Source of the DNA: CAWGET01 sp963821715
Lineage (GTDB): Bacteria > Bacteroidota > Ignavibacteria > Ignavibacteriales > Melioribacteraceae
NCBI GenBank assembly: GCA_963821715.1
Contig: CAWGET010000006.1
Span: 434,001-498,000, forward strand
Reading direction: 5' to 3'
DNA: 64,000 nt
In this document: in pieces, positions 18,368 to 27,411 of the stretch
How positions within the stretch are numbered: position 1 is the first letter of the stretch
Layout: each line of letters starts with the position of its first letter
Made by a program: the position numbers and the translations under genes
Notes under the pieces: generated by a model
What the model was told of the DNA's origin: nothing
What the model saw: the letters and a program-made list of their open reading frames with translations, nothing else
The model's database searches: none

Positions 18368-19090
18368 CTACATTTTTTTTAACGTATTAATTAAATCCAA
18401 TTCAATTTCTTCTTCGCAGTAAAACGGCTCTCCGTATTCTTTCCCTATCTTAAACCCATAATATTTAGCCCGGGCTTCTATAAACTTAGTAAAGTTCAAC
18501 TGACTTATAAAAGTTTCGCGCTCCTTACTGTTCGGGTTAAAGAATTGAGTCTGAAACGCTTTGATAGACGATAATTTTTCTTCAAAACTCGAGCTTATAT
18601 CAAAAATAAAAGAAGGTTCAAATTCGTAAGTCTGCATATAATAAAATAATTTATTCGGACGAAAAATATTATCTGAATTTTCGCCTTCGAATGTTTTAAA
18701 CTTTTCCACTCCGGAAAAGAACATCGCCTCTTTCACAATCTGACTAACGCCTGCGTGGTCAGGATGACGGTCGTTAAAATAAGGCGCGAAAATAATCTTC
18801 GGTTTATATTTCCTAATTTCGTGAACGGCTTTAGCTACAAAATTTTCATTGGGACGGATTTTTCCGTCGGGAAGCGAAAGATTATCCCTTAAGGTTAAGC
18901 CCAAAATTTTTGATGATTCATCGGCTTCTTTTTTTCTTGTCTCAGCATTTCCTCGCGTTCCCAGTTCGCCTCTGCTGAAATCGACAACACCCACTTTCAG
19001 TCCGGCTTTTGTAAATTCCGAAATGCTTCCGCCCATTGCGAGTTCAGCGTCGTCGGGATGTGCTGCAAAAACAACAATATCTAATTCCAT
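18368..19090 (-). CDS. bshB1: Bacillithiol biosynthesis deacetylase BshB1
   Basis: 240 aa PIG-L/LmbE-fold zinc deacetylase. Metal ligands are in AAHPDDAE (His, Asp, Asp near residues 10-14) and in the HPDHAG motif. The sequence between them (FSRGELGTRGNAETRKKEADESSKILGL) matches the BshB1 subgroup, which removes the acetyl group from GlcNAc-malate in bacillithiol synthesis. BshA and BshC are not in the window. The alternative is another LmbE deacetylase, but the DFSRGELGTRG signature favours BshB1. Cytoplasmic. Confidence 0.88.
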   Translation of the reverse strand: MELDIVVFAAHPDDAELAMGGSISEFTKAGLKVGVVDFSRGELGTRGNAETRKKEADESSKILGLTLRDNLSLPDGKIRPNENFVAKAVHEIRKYKPKIIFAPYFNDRHPDHAGVSQIVKEAMFFSGVEKFKTFEGENSDNIFRPNKLFYYMQTYEFEPSFIFDISSSFEEKLSSIKAFQTQFFNPNSKERETFISQLNFTKFIEARAKYYGFKIGKEYGEPFYCEEEIELDLINTLKKM

Positions 19091-19216
19091 CTAACTTCCC
19101 GTATTTATTTATAGATTAAAAAAATCTCAGCTAAAAGAAAACGATTAATATGCAATTAACAAATTTTTTATGATAAATTTTGTAGCTTTATTTTTTTGAT
19201 TAATACTTTTTCTCTT

Positions 19217-20665
19217 ATGAATGAAAAATATGAAGCTGTAATCGGACTCGAAGTACACGCTCAATTGTTAACCGAGACAAAAGCATTTTGCGGATGTTCA
19301 ACAAAGTTCGGTAATCCTCCTAATACAAATGTTTGTCCCATTTGCCTCGGTCATCCGGGCGTTCTTCCTGTATTGAACGAAAAAGTTGTGGAATATACAA
19401 TGTTGATGGGGCTTGCTACAAATTGCCGAATTAATGATGAGTCAATTTTCGCGCGAAAAAATTATTTTTATCCGGATCTTCCGAAAGGTTATCAAATTTC
19501 TCAATTCGAAAAACCGATTTGTGAAGACGGTTATTTATTAGTTAAAAACGAATCCGGTTCATCAAAAAAAATAAGTATAAAAAGAATTCACATCGAAGAA
19601 GACGCCGGGAAATCAATTCACGATGAAGGGGAAGAAACTCTGGTTGATCTGAATAGATGCGGTGTTCCGCTGATGGAAATTGTAAGCGAGCCGGATCTGA
19701 ATACTCCGCAGGAAGCGTCGCAATATTTAATGATGCTGCGACAGATAGTTACTTACCTCGGAATCTGCGACGGAAATATGGAAGAAGGATCGCTGCGGTG
19801 CGATGCAAATATCTCCGTGCGTGAAAAAGGCTCTACTTCCCTTGGAGTTAAAACGGAAGTAAAAAATATGAACTCGTTCAAAAATGTAGAGCGCGCGATT
19901 GAATTCGAAATCAAAAGACAGATTGAATTAATAGAGGATGGAGAAACGGTAACACAGGAAACTCTTTTGTGGAACGCCGACCGGAATACAGCATCGGCGA
20001 TGCGAAGTAAAGAAGAATCCCACGATTACAGATATTTTCCCGATCCCGATTTGATGCCCTTGTTTGTTGGGGAAAAATGGAAAGAGGAAATCCGTTCCTC
20101 AATGCCGGAACTTCCCGAAGCGAAGAAAAAAAGATTTATGCAGGATTACAATCTACCGGAATACGACGCCGGAGTATTAACAAGCCAAAAAGCAAATGCA
20201 GATTATTTTGAAGAATCGCTTTCGGAAACTGATGATTTTAAATCCGCGAGCAACTGGGTTATGGGCGATGTGATGAAAGTATTAAATGAAGAAAAAATTT
20301 CTATTTCTGAATTTAATATTTCCGCAAAAAATTTAGGGAAGCTGATAGAGTTGATAAACAAAAACGTCATCAGCGGAAAAATAGCTAAGGATGTTTTTGC
20401 GGAAATGCTGAAGACAAACGCGAATCCCGAAAATATAGTGAAAGAAAAAAATCTTGTGCAGATAACCGATCAATCGGAGATCGAAAATATAATCAAAGAG
20501 ATTTTAGAAAAACATTCCGATCAAGTTAAGGATTATCTCGGCGGCAAAGAAAAAGCTCTCGGATTTTTCGTTGGACAAGTAATGCGGGAAACCAAGGGAA
20601 AAGCAAATCCTCAATTGGTAAATTCAATTTTGAAGAATAAATTGGAAGAAATGAGAAATTCTTAA
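19217..20665 (+). CDS. gatB: Asp-tRNA(Asn)/Glu-tRNA(Gln) amidotransferase subunit B
   Basis: GatB activates and amidates mischarged Glu-tRNA(Gln) or Asp-tRNA(Asn) in the GatCAB complex. The N-terminus EAVIGLEVHAQLLTETKAFC, the zinc cysteines (CGC...CPICLGHPG), the NMEEGSLRCDANISV block and the SHDYRYFPDPD motif are diagnostic. The C-terminal tRNA-binding YqeY-like tail (about 350-482) is complete. The ATG at 19217 (MNEKYEAV) is preferred over a TTG seven codons earlier. gatA and gatC are not adjacent. A tRNA-Gln gene is also in the window. Confidence 0.96.
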   Translation: MNEKYEAVIGLEVHAQLLTETKAFCGCSTKFGNPPNTNVCPICLGHPGVLPVLNEKVVEYTMLMGLATNCRINDESIFARKNYFYPDLPKGYQISQFEKPICEDGYLLVKNESGSSKKISIKRIHIEEDAGKSIHDEGEETLVDLNRCGVPLMEIVSEPDLNTPQEASQYLMMLRQIVTYLGICDGNMEEGSLRCDANISVREKGSTSLGVKTEVKNMNSFKNVERAIEFEIKRQIELIEDGETVTQETLLWNADRNTASAMRSKEESHDYRYFPDPDLMPLFVGEKWKEEIRSSMPELPEAKKKRFMQDYNLPEYDAGVLTSQKANADYFEESLSETDDFKSASNWVMGDVMKVLNEEKISISEFNISAKNLGKLIELINKNVISGKIAKDVFAEMLKTNANPENIVKEKNLVQITDQSEIENIIKEILEKHSDQVKDYLGGKEKALGFFVGQVMRETKGKANPQLVNSILKNKLEEMRNS

Positions 20666-20676
20666 ATTTTATTAGT

Positions 20677-20700
20677 AGGGACAGGTCACCGCCTGTCCCT
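20677..20700. terminator. Hairpin between convergent gatB and aconitase genes
   Basis: AGGGACAGG, a six-base loop (TCACCG) and CCTGTCCCT form a perfect 9-bp stem, followed by AAAAAATAAG. It sits in the 52-bp gap between two convergent genes, so it can act as a bidirectional terminator. The same kind of sequence also occurs as dispersed intergenic hairpins in many Bacteroidota. Confidence 0.6.
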
Positions 20701-20717
20701 AAAAAATAAGAAGATTA

Positions 20718-22979
20718 TTATTTGTTCTGTTTCGCAATTAAGTTGAGCGCGCTTCCCGCCTTGAACCATTCAATCTGACTTTGATTCATCGTTTGATTTA
20801 ACATCGCTTCGTCTTTACTTCCGTCTTTATGTTTCATAACTAACTTTAATTGCTTGCCGGGCGCCAGCTCCGTCAGCCCGAGAATGCTAAGTCTGTCGTC
20901 TTCCTGAATTTTATCGTAGTCAGCCGGATCATCAAAAGTAAGAGGAAGAACTCCCTGTTTTTTAAGATTTGTTTCGTGTATCCGCGCAAAGCTTCTAACG
21001 ATTATCGCTTTTGCCCCGAGATGCCGCGGTTCCATTGCTGCGTGTTCGCGGCTCGATCCTTCGCCGTAATTTTCATCGCCTACTACAACCCAGCCTTTGT
21101 TCTTAGCTTTATAATCTCGGGCTACTTCGTTAACCGCTTTATATTCGCCGGTAAAAAGATTTTTCGTCTCGCCCGCTTTTCCGGTAAAAGCATTTATCGC
21201 CCCGAGAAACATATTGTTTGAAATATTATCGAGATGTCCGCGGTATTTAAGCCAAGGTCCCGCCATCGAAATATGATCCGTTGTGCACTTTCCTTCAGCT
21301 TTTAACAGCAGCGGCAGGTCTTCATAATCATTTCCGTCCCACGGTTCAAATTTATCCAACAGTTGTAAACGATCGCTCTCTTTATCTACAATAACATCTA
21401 CTTCCGAACCGTCTTTTGCGGGCGGAATGTAACCGCTTTCTCCTTTATCAAATCCTTTGGAAGGAAGCTCATCCCCGTGAGGCGGATCGAGTTTTACTTT
21501 TTCGCCTTTTTCATTTTCAAGCTCGTCCGTTAAAGGATTGAAAGACAAACTTCCGGCAAGAGCCATCGCGGTTGTTAATTCCGGACTCGCGACGAATGCG
21601 AGAGTTGCCGGATTTCCGTCGTTCCGCTTGGCAAAATTTCTGTTGAACGAAGTAACGATCGTATTTTTTTCTCCGGTTTCAATATCCATTCTTTTCCACA
21701 TTCCGATGCACGGTCCACATGCGTTGGCAAGAATCAATCCGCCCATATCCGTTAATTTCTGCAGCTGACCGTCGCGTTCAATGGTAGCTCTTACCTGTTC
21801 CGAACCCGGAGTGATCGTAAACTGCGATTTTGCTTTCAAGCCTTTCTTTACAGCCTGCGCCGCAATGTTTGCCGCTCTGTCAATATCTTCGTAGCTCGAG
21901 TTAGTGCAGCTTCCAATCAGCGCCACGCTTATTTTATCGGGATAATTTTCCGCTTTAACGGCTTCTTTCATTTTAGAAACAGGCGTCGCTAAGTCCGGAG
22001 TAAATGGTCCGTTCAGATGAGGTTCGAGTTCGCTTAAATTAATTTCAATAACCTGATCGTAATATTTATCGGGATCCTCGTAAACTTCATCGTCCGGTCT
22101 TAATTGCTCTTTCAATTTTGAAGCGAGTTCGGCAATGTCCTCTCTTTCGGTTACCTTAAGATAATCGATCATCTTTTCGTCGAATGGAAAAAGAGAAGTC
22201 GTCGCACCGATCTCCGCTCCCATATTGCAGATCGTTCCTTTTCCTGTCGCGGAGATCGATTCGGCTCCGTCGCCGAAATATTCTACAATCGCTCCGGTTC
22301 CTCCTTTTACGGTAAGAATTCCTGCAACCTTTAGGATCACATCTTTTGGAGAAGTCCATCCGGACATCTTACCCGTAAGTTTTACTCCAATCAACTTAGG
22401 CCACTTCAATTCCCACGGCATTCCCGCCATAACATCCACAGCATCGGCGCCGCCAACACCTATGGCGATCATTCCAAGTCCGCCTGCGTTTGGCGTATGA
22501 GAATCAGTTCCAATCATCATTCCGCCGGGGAAGGCGTAATTTTCAAGGACTACCTGATGAATAATTCCGGCGCCCGGTTTCCAAAATCCGATTCCGTATT
22601 TTTTTGAAACCGATTCAAGAAAATCATAAACTTCTTTATTCTGATCTTTAGCCCTCAGCAGATCGTCAGCCGCGCCAACCTGCGCCTGAATTAGATGATC
22701 GCAATGGACGGTTGACGGAACGGCGGTAGTTTTTTTGTTTGCGTGCATAAACTGAAGCAGCGCCATCTGCGCTGTGGCGTCCTGCATAGCAACTCTATCC
22801 GGCGATAAATGCACGTAATCTTTGCCTCGCGTAAAATCTTTTTCTATCGGATCCCAAAGATGAGTGTATAAAATTTTCTCTGCATACGTTAGCGGTCTTC
22901 CCGTCACTTTTTTTGCGGCGGCCAGTTTCTCTTTGAAGTTTTCATAAACTTTTTCGATCATATCTAAATTGGAAGTCAT
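20718..22979 (-). CDS. acn: Aconitate hydratase (mitochondrial type)
   Basis: 753 aa. Interconverts citrate and isocitrate through cis-aconitate in the TCA cycle, using a [4Fe-4S] cluster. Cluster cysteines lie in GSCTNSSYEDI and ANACGPCIGMW. The substrate-binding SFARIHETNLKKQGVLPL and GSSREHAAMEPRHLGA blocks of the swivel domain are present. The HLSPDRVAMQDATAQMA N-terminal stretch places it with the mitochondrial-type (ACO2) subgroup rather than AcnA/IRP or AcnB. Complete and cytoplasmic. Confidence 0.95.
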   Translation of the reverse strand: MTSNLDMIEKVYENFKEKLAAAKKVTGRPLTYAEKILYTHLWDPIEKDFTRGKDYVHLSPDRVAMQDATAQMALLQFMHANKKTTAVPSTVHCDHLIQAQVGAADDLLRAKDQNKEVYDFLESVSKKYGIGFWKPGAGIIHQVVLENYAFPGGMMIGTDSHTPNAGGLGMIAIGVGGADAVDVMAGMPWELKWPKLIGVKLTGKMSGWTSPKDVILKVAGILTVKGGTGAIVEYFGDGAESISATGKGTICNMGAEIGATTSLFPFDEKMIDYLKVTEREDIAELASKLKEQLRPDDEVYEDPDKYYDQVIEINLSELEPHLNGPFTPDLATPVSKMKEAVKAENYPDKISVALIGSCTNSSYEDIDRAANIAAQAVKKGLKAKSQFTITPGSEQVRATIERDGQLQKLTDMGGLILANACGPCIGMWKRMDIETGEKNTIVTSFNRNFAKRNDGNPATLAFVASPELTTAMALAGSLSFNPLTDELENEKGEKVKLDPPHGDELPSKGFDKGESGYIPPAKDGSEVDVIVDKESDRLQLLDKFEPWDGNDYEDLPLLLKAEGKCTTDHISMAGPWLKYRGHLDNISNNMFLGAINAFTGKAGETKNLFTGEYKAVNEVARDYKAKNKGWVVVGDENYGEGSSREHAAMEPRHLGAKAIIVRSFARIHETNLKKQGVLPLTFDDPADYDKIQEDDRLSILGLTELAPGKQLKLVMKHKDGSKDEAMLNQTMNQSQIEWFKAGSALNLIAKQNK

Positions 22980-23039
22980 TTCTTTCTCCGTTTATCCGTT
23001 TGAATTTTTTTTAAAGATAATTAAAATTAAATTAGTTTT

Positions 23040-23633
23040 TTATGCAGAATCTTTCTCAAATAAATTTCTTTCAACAATTTCGCAAACAATATGCGCGATG
23101 GTTATGTGTCCTTCCTGAATGCGCTGAGTATTTTCGGAAGGAACGATAATTTTTTCATCAACAAGTCCGGCGAGTTCTCCTCCGCTTCCGCCAAGAAATC
23201 CGAACGTGATCATCTTTTTATCTTTGGCTACGTTTACGGCTTTAATCAGATTTCTAGAATTTCCGCTTGTTGAAATTACAAGCAGTGCGTCGCCGGAGTT
23301 CCCCAAACCTTCTACATTACGCGCGAATACATTTTCAAATCCGATGTCGTTTCCGCCTGCGGTTAAATTCGAAGTATCGGTGGTAAGTGCTATCGCCGGT
23401 AACGCGGGACGCTCAATGTCATGACTTAGACGAATCACAAACTCCGCAGCTATGTGCTGCGAATCCGCTGCGCTTCCCCCGTTTCCGCAGATGAGCAGCT
23501 TATTTCCGCCGCGGAAAATTTTCGTTAATTTTTCTGCCGCTTCAAGTATATCATCGGTGCAAAGCTTTTCAATTTTTTCTTTTACCCAAGCGCTCTGTTT
23601 AAGCGAATCGCTTACAAAATTTTTATTATTCAA
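23040..23633 (-). CDS. gmhA: Sedoheptulose-7-phosphate isomerase (SIS domain)
   Basis: 197 aa with a single SIS fold. The motifs LLICGNGGSAADSQHIAAEF and VISTSGNSRNLIKAV bind the sugar phosphate, and the C-terminal QRIQEGHITIAHIVCEIVE helix carries the catalytic histidine/glutamate typical of GmhA. It makes D-glycero-D-manno-heptose-7-phosphate, the first step to ADP-heptose, which fits the heptosyltransferase-like gene elsewhere in the window. It starts 12 bp after the pyrimidine phosphorylase stop, so the two are probably co-transcribed. Confidence 0.9.
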   Translation of the reverse strand: MNNKNFVSDSLKQSAWVKEKIEKLCTDDILEAAEKLTKIFRGGNKLLICGNGGSAADSQHIAAEFVIRLSHDIERPALPAIALTTDTSNLTAGGNDIGFENVFARNVEGLGNSGDALLVISTSGNSRNLIKAVNVAKDKKMITFGFLGGSGGELAGLVDEKIIVPSENTQRIQEGHITIAHIVCEIVERNLFEKDSA

Positions 23634-23645
23634 TGCAATCTCTTC

Positions 23646-24952
23646 TTACTGAATTATTTTTTTAATTAATTTCGGTCTCTTCGTTTTCTTTTCGCTCACT
23701 TCAACCGCGTCGGAAATCATTTTTTTCGCTTCGTCCATTTCGTTTTTCTTGTCGCTGAATATTTCCGCGATCAGAGTTTTAGAATTAATTTCATCTCCTA
23801 TTTTCGGATGAAAAATAATTCCGGCTTTCGGATCGATCTTATCTTCTTTTTGGATTCTTCCGGCGCCCAGTTTACTCGATGCGACTCCGATTTTATAGGT
23901 ATCTATTACTTTTACAAAACCTTTTTTATTGATGAAAACCTTTTCTGCAAATTTTGCTTGCTCATATTTTTCCGGATTCTTTTAAAAACGAAATATCTCC
24001 GTTTTGCAGTTCAGACATTTGAAGAAATCTATCGTAAGCCTTGCCCGAAGAAATTTTTTCTTTGCTTATCTCGAAACCTTCTTCAATCGAATCCGCTTTT
24101 CCTCCGAGAAAAATCATAGCGCCTGAAAGTTTAAGCGAAACTTCGTAAAGATCTTCAACAATTTCCCCTTTTAAAATTTTCAAAACTTCTAATACTTCCA
24201 GCCAGTTGCCGATATAATTTCCCAAAGGCTGATTCATATCGGTAATAAAAGCGGCGGTTCTTTTCTTGAAATGTTTCGCCGTTTCCAAAAGCGAATTAGC
24301 GAGTTCTTCTGCATCGCTCATTTTTTTCATAAAAGCGCCCGACCCGGTTTTAACGTCGAGAACCAATCCGTCAATTCCTTCGGCTAATTTTTTACTCATA
24401 ATGCTGGCGGTTATAAACGGAATCGATTCGACCGTTCCGGTAACGTCGCGCAGCGCGTAGATGCTTTTATCTGCGGGCGCAACGTCTTTTGTCTGCCCTA
24501 TTAAAACCGCTCCGCATTTTTTTAAGAACGGATTTATATTCTTTGATCGAAAGATCGGTTCGGAATCCCGGGATCGATTCGAGTTTATCGAGTGTTCCGC
24601 CGGTGTGCCCGAGTCCGCGTCCGGAAATCATCGGCACTTTAATTCCCGCGGCTGCGGCAACCGGAGCTAAGATCAGCGAAGTTTTATCTCCGACTCCTCC
24701 CGTTGAATGTTTATCTATTTTCGATCCGGCAATTTTTGATAAGTCGATTATCTTTCCGCTGTTCAGCATCGCTTCGGTTAACGCCGAAGTTTCTTTCTTC
24801 GTAAAACCGTTAATAAATCCCGCCATCAAAAAAGCAGAGAATTGGTAATCGGCAATGTTTCCGGCGGTATAGGAATCGATGAGAAATTTTATTTCATCCG
24901 CGCTTAAAGATTTTCCGTCCCGCTTCAATTTTATTATTTCGAGATGATCCAT
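23646..24952 (-). CDS. pdp: Pyrimidine-nucleoside/thymidine phosphorylase (two frameshifts)
   Basis: Phosphorolysis of thymidine/uridine to base and (deoxy)ribose-1-phosphate. Three consecutive frames cover the whole protein. Piece one has KIDKHSTGGVGDKTSLILAP and SGRGLGHTGGTLDKLE. Piece two has the AEGIDGLVLDVKTGSGAFM block. Piece three encodes KYEQAKFAEKVF to KRPKLIKKIIQ. Removing one A from the 7-A run near 24532 restores LKKCGAVLIGQTKDVAPADK. Removing one A from the 5-A run near 23974 joins ESG to KYEQAKF. The repaired length of about 435 aa matches pyrimidine-nucleoside phosphorylases. Both breaks are +1 homopolymer shifts, so base-calling error is likely. Immediately upstream of gmhA. 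Confidence 0.83.
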
Positions 24953-25690
24953 TTTTCCGGCAGTTTTATGAATTGATTAATTAAAACTCAAAAAGAATTT
25001 AATATAAAAAAAGAATCGCTTCGCTCAAAATTATAAACAGCGAAAAACAGTGATGAGTGAGAGTAATCAGAAAAAGTATAATTAAAATTAATGCGTTGCT
25101 AAACTATTAAGAATTAAAACTCCCTCTTCTTGATAATAATACGATCAACTTAAGAAGAGAAGAAAGCGGTTCATTTTATAAGCGCTAAATTTTGGATTCC
25201 AATACGCTCTAAGTCTTTGTTTTACAGCCCATAGCTTCAGCTATGGGAGATAAAGATAAAGCCTCAATGGGACAACCATTTCAATGGTTTTTAAGTTTTC
25301 GTTAAATATAAACCGTTGAAACATTTATTGAGGTTTATTATCGATTTCAATTCCCACAGATAACTTGTCCCGACTTGTCGGGAAATCTGTGGGCTGAAAA
25401 TCGAAAGAATCTTTTCAATATCCCTTAAGTTGACAACATTTTTAATGAGATAAGGGGGCCGGAATGAGGTCGCTTAAATTTATTTCAGCAAAATCATCTT
25501 CTTACTCTTATAAAAATCATTCTCATGAATGGAGTAAATTTAAACAGACCGGGAAATCTATGGTTTTATTATTAAACCAAAAACCTGCTCGGGCATTAAA
25601 ATTAGCTTTCCTTTTATTGAATTTGGCTTTCAATTTATCTATAATTCTAAATTAAAATAATCTCACTCCAATTAAAAAAAAGAGGAACTT
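24953..25690. other. 738-bp intergenic region with repeat copy B
   Basis: Between the phosphorylase and pepT. The left third (24953-25137) is AT-rich with no recognised signal. The middle is repeat element copy B. The right part (25441-25690) contains a 63-codon open frame without family resemblance, most likely spurious, and an A-rich leader with AGAGGAAC shortly before the pepT ATG as a plausible ribosome-binding site. Confidence 0.6.
25138..25440. repeat. Multi-hairpin, MITE-like repeat element, copy B (inverted)
   Basis: Reverse-complement relative of the element at 2091-2371. Read on the minus strand it has the same order: an end AATGTTGTCAACTTAAG, a GATTTTCAGCCC hairpin, an imperfect AACCGTT unit, AACCATTGAAATGGTT (25274-25289), CCCATAGCTGAAGCTATGGG (25228-25247), then TATTGGAATCCAAAATTTAG. 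Copy B has a longer nested hairpin at 25353-25393 (CCCACAGAT...ATCTGTGGG enclosing TCCCGAC/GTCGGGA) where copy A has a shorter AGCCC...GGGGCT one. The ends carry CAACTTAAG and CTTAAGTTG as terminal inverted repeats. Non-coding. Confidence 0.7.
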
Positions 25691-26938
25691 ATGTTTGATT
25701 CCAACTATAACTTTACGGTAGTCGAACGGTTTTTGAAATATGTTAAATACGATACGCAATCAAAAGAAGATTCCGATACTTTTCCGAGCGATACAAAACA
25801 ATTAGAATTATCCAAAGATTTGGTGACTGAGTTAAAAGAAATCGGGTTGACCGACGCGCACATGGACGAGAACGGATATGTGATAGCTACTTTGCCTTCC
25901 AACACAGACAAAGACGTTCCGGTAATCGGATTCATCGCGCACGTGGATACTTCTCCCGCTGTTTCGGGCAAAAACGTCAATCCGCAGATTCATAAAAATT
26001 ATCAGGGCGGCGATATTCAACTTCCGAATAACAATAAAGTTATTGAAGCCGCGAGCAATCCCGAATTGGAAGATATGAAAGGATTCGATATTATTACAAC
26101 CGATGGTACAACGCTTTTAGGAGCCGACGATAAAGCCGGAATTGCGGAAATTATGGACGCGATGAATTATCTCGTTCAGCATCCTGAAATTAAGCATGGA
26201 ACAATCAAAGTCTGCTTCACTCCCGACGAAGAAGTCGGGCGAGGCGCCGAAAAATTTAACGTGGAAAAATTCGGCGCAAAATACGCTTACACAATCGACG
26301 GTTCGACGCGAGGCGAAGTGGAAACAGAAACTTTCAGCGCCGATGCTGTTGTGATTAAATTTCAAGGTAAAAACGTTCATCCCGGATACGCCAAAAACAA
26401 AATGGTTAACGCCATCAAAGTAGCATCCTTCTTTATGGAATCGCTTCCGAAAGATCACCTTTCCCCGGAAACAACCGAAGGAAGAGAAGGATATGTTCAT
26501 TGCGTAGCGTTCAATGGAAATGAGGAAGAGACTGTCTTGAAATTTATCATCAGGGATTTCTTAACTCACAAGCTGAAAGAATACGAACAATTTTTGGAAG
26601 AGTTAGTTCAGAAAGCGACGGCGGAATTTCCCGGCTCGCAGTATGAATTCGAAGTGATTGAACAATACAGAAATATGAAAGAAATCTTAAATCAGCATCC
26701 CGAAGTTGAGGATAACGCGCTCGAAGCGCTAAGCAGATTAGAAATTCCTCCGATACAATCGGCGATAAGAGGAGGAACCGACGGATCGCGATTGAGCTAT
26801 ATGGGATTGCCGACCCCGAACTTATTTGCCGGCGGACATAATTTCCACGCGCTTCAGGAATATATTGCCGTGCAGGATATGGAGACAGCTACAAAAATGA
26901 TTGTAACTCTCGCCCAGGTTTGGGAAGAGAAAGCGTAA
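25691..26938 (+). CDS. pepT: Peptidase T (tripeptide aminopeptidase)
   Basis: 415 aa M20B zinc peptidase that releases N-terminal residues from tripeptides in the cytoplasm. Metal ligands are visible in IGFIAHVDTSPAVSG (His, with Asp two residues on), TLLGADDKAGIAEIM, and CFTPDEEVGRGAEKF with the catalytic Glu pair. The SAIRGGTDGSRLSYMGLPTPNLFAGGHNFH segment carries the C-terminal histidine. Length and motif order match PepT. Monocistronic, followed by a hairpin at 26952-27000. Confidence 0.94.
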   Translation: MFDSNYNFTVVERFLKYVKYDTQSKEDSDTFPSDTKQLELSKDLVTELKEIGLTDAHMDENGYVIATLPSNTDKDVPVIGFIAHVDTSPAVSGKNVNPQIHKNYQGGDIQLPNNNKVIEAASNPELEDMKGFDIITTDGTTLLGADDKAGIAEIMDAMNYLVQHPEIKHGTIKVCFTPDEEVGRGAEKFNVEKFGAKYAYTIDGSTRGEVETETFSADAVVIKFQGKNVHPGYAKNKMVNAIKVASFFMESLPKDHLSPETTEGREGYVHCVAFNGNEEETVLKFIIRDFLTHKLKEYEQFLEELVQKATAEFPGSQYEFEVIEQYRNMKEILNQHPEVEDNALEALSRLEIPPIQSAIRGGTDGSRLSYMGLPTPNLFAGGHNFHALQEYIAVQDMETATKMIVTLAQVWEEKA

Positions 26939-26951
26939 AAAGTATAGGTTT

Positions 26952-27000
26952 GTAGAGACGTTCCGCGCTTCATAAACCAAGCGAAGAGGAGCGTCTCTGC
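26952..27000. terminator. Hairpin after pepT
   Basis: GTAGAGACG..CC pairs with GG.GCGTCTCTGC, with an inner CGCTT/AAGCG stem, giving a long bulged hairpin just after the pepT stop. It can serve as a terminator. Similar GTAGAGACG... hairpins are dispersed intergenic repeats in Bacteroidota, so it may be repeat-derived. Confidence 0.5.
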
Positions 27001-27010
27001 GAAATATTAT

Positions 27011-27204
27011 TATGATTGAAAAAATTGCAAAGATCTAAACTAAAAAACGAACAAGGCGATTACCTATATTGGAAAAACCAGCCGATAGAAAAAGGTTTTG
27101 GAACGCTTGAAGAAATTAGGGAAGAATGCAATAAGTGGAAATATGCTGATCAACAAGGATTTCAAAGAGTTTATAGAATTATGTTTTTATTTTGTTCAAA
27201 TTAA
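27011..27204 (+). pseudogene. Remnant of a small antitoxin-like protein
   Basis: An ATG at 27011 gives MIEKIAKI then a stop. The adjacent frame continues SKLKNEQGDYLYWKNQPIEK...TLEEIREECNKWK...QQGFQRVYRIM. The pattern (xYWxxxxxxERxxxLEEIREEY...RxQRVYRI) recalls a family of small proteins in Bacteroidota often encoded beside nucleotidyltransferase-type toxins. The N-terminal break and the aberrant tail (FLFCSN) suggest it is decayed. No toxin partner is adjacent. The family assignment is from memory of the pattern and is tentative. Confidence 0.4.
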
Positions 27205-27210
27205 ATTTGC

Positions 27211-27291
27211 GACCTCACCCCAACCCCTCTCCTTACTAAGGAGAGGGGCTAATGCATTTGATAATTAGAAAAAAGCTAAAGGGGTGAGGTC
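27211..27291. repeat. Nested palindromic hairpin repeat
   Basis: The outer arms GACCTCACCCC (27211-27221) and GGGGTGAGGTC (27281-27291) are perfect 11-bp complements. Between them CCCCTCTCCTT (27224-27234) and AAGGAGAGGGG (27238-27248) form an inner 11-bp stem with a 3-nt loop. With the pepT hairpin and the small remnant it fills the 473-bp gap 26939-27411. The remaining part (27292-27411) shows nothing recognisable. Confidence 0.65.
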
Positions 27292-27411
27292 AAAAAGTTT
27301 AATACTTGATTTTAGTTTTAAAGAAACAAGAGAAAAGCAAACTGCTTAAACAACTTTCGCAGGATCAGAGTGCGGAAACGTTTCGATACATTTTAGAAAA
27401 ATAAACTATCT

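Noticed and set aside
24461..24848. Plus-strand open frames opposite the phosphorylase
   Set aside because: Antisense shadows over conserved phosphorylase motifs.
25138..25440. Target-site duplication around repeat copy B
   Set aside because: Flanks (AAAACTCCCTCTTCTTGATA and TTTTAATGAGATAAGGGGGC) share no convincing direct repeat.
25464..25655. 63-codon open frame after repeat copy B
   Set aside because: Low-complexity composition, no ribosome-binding site, no family resemblance and position in repeat-rich DNA.
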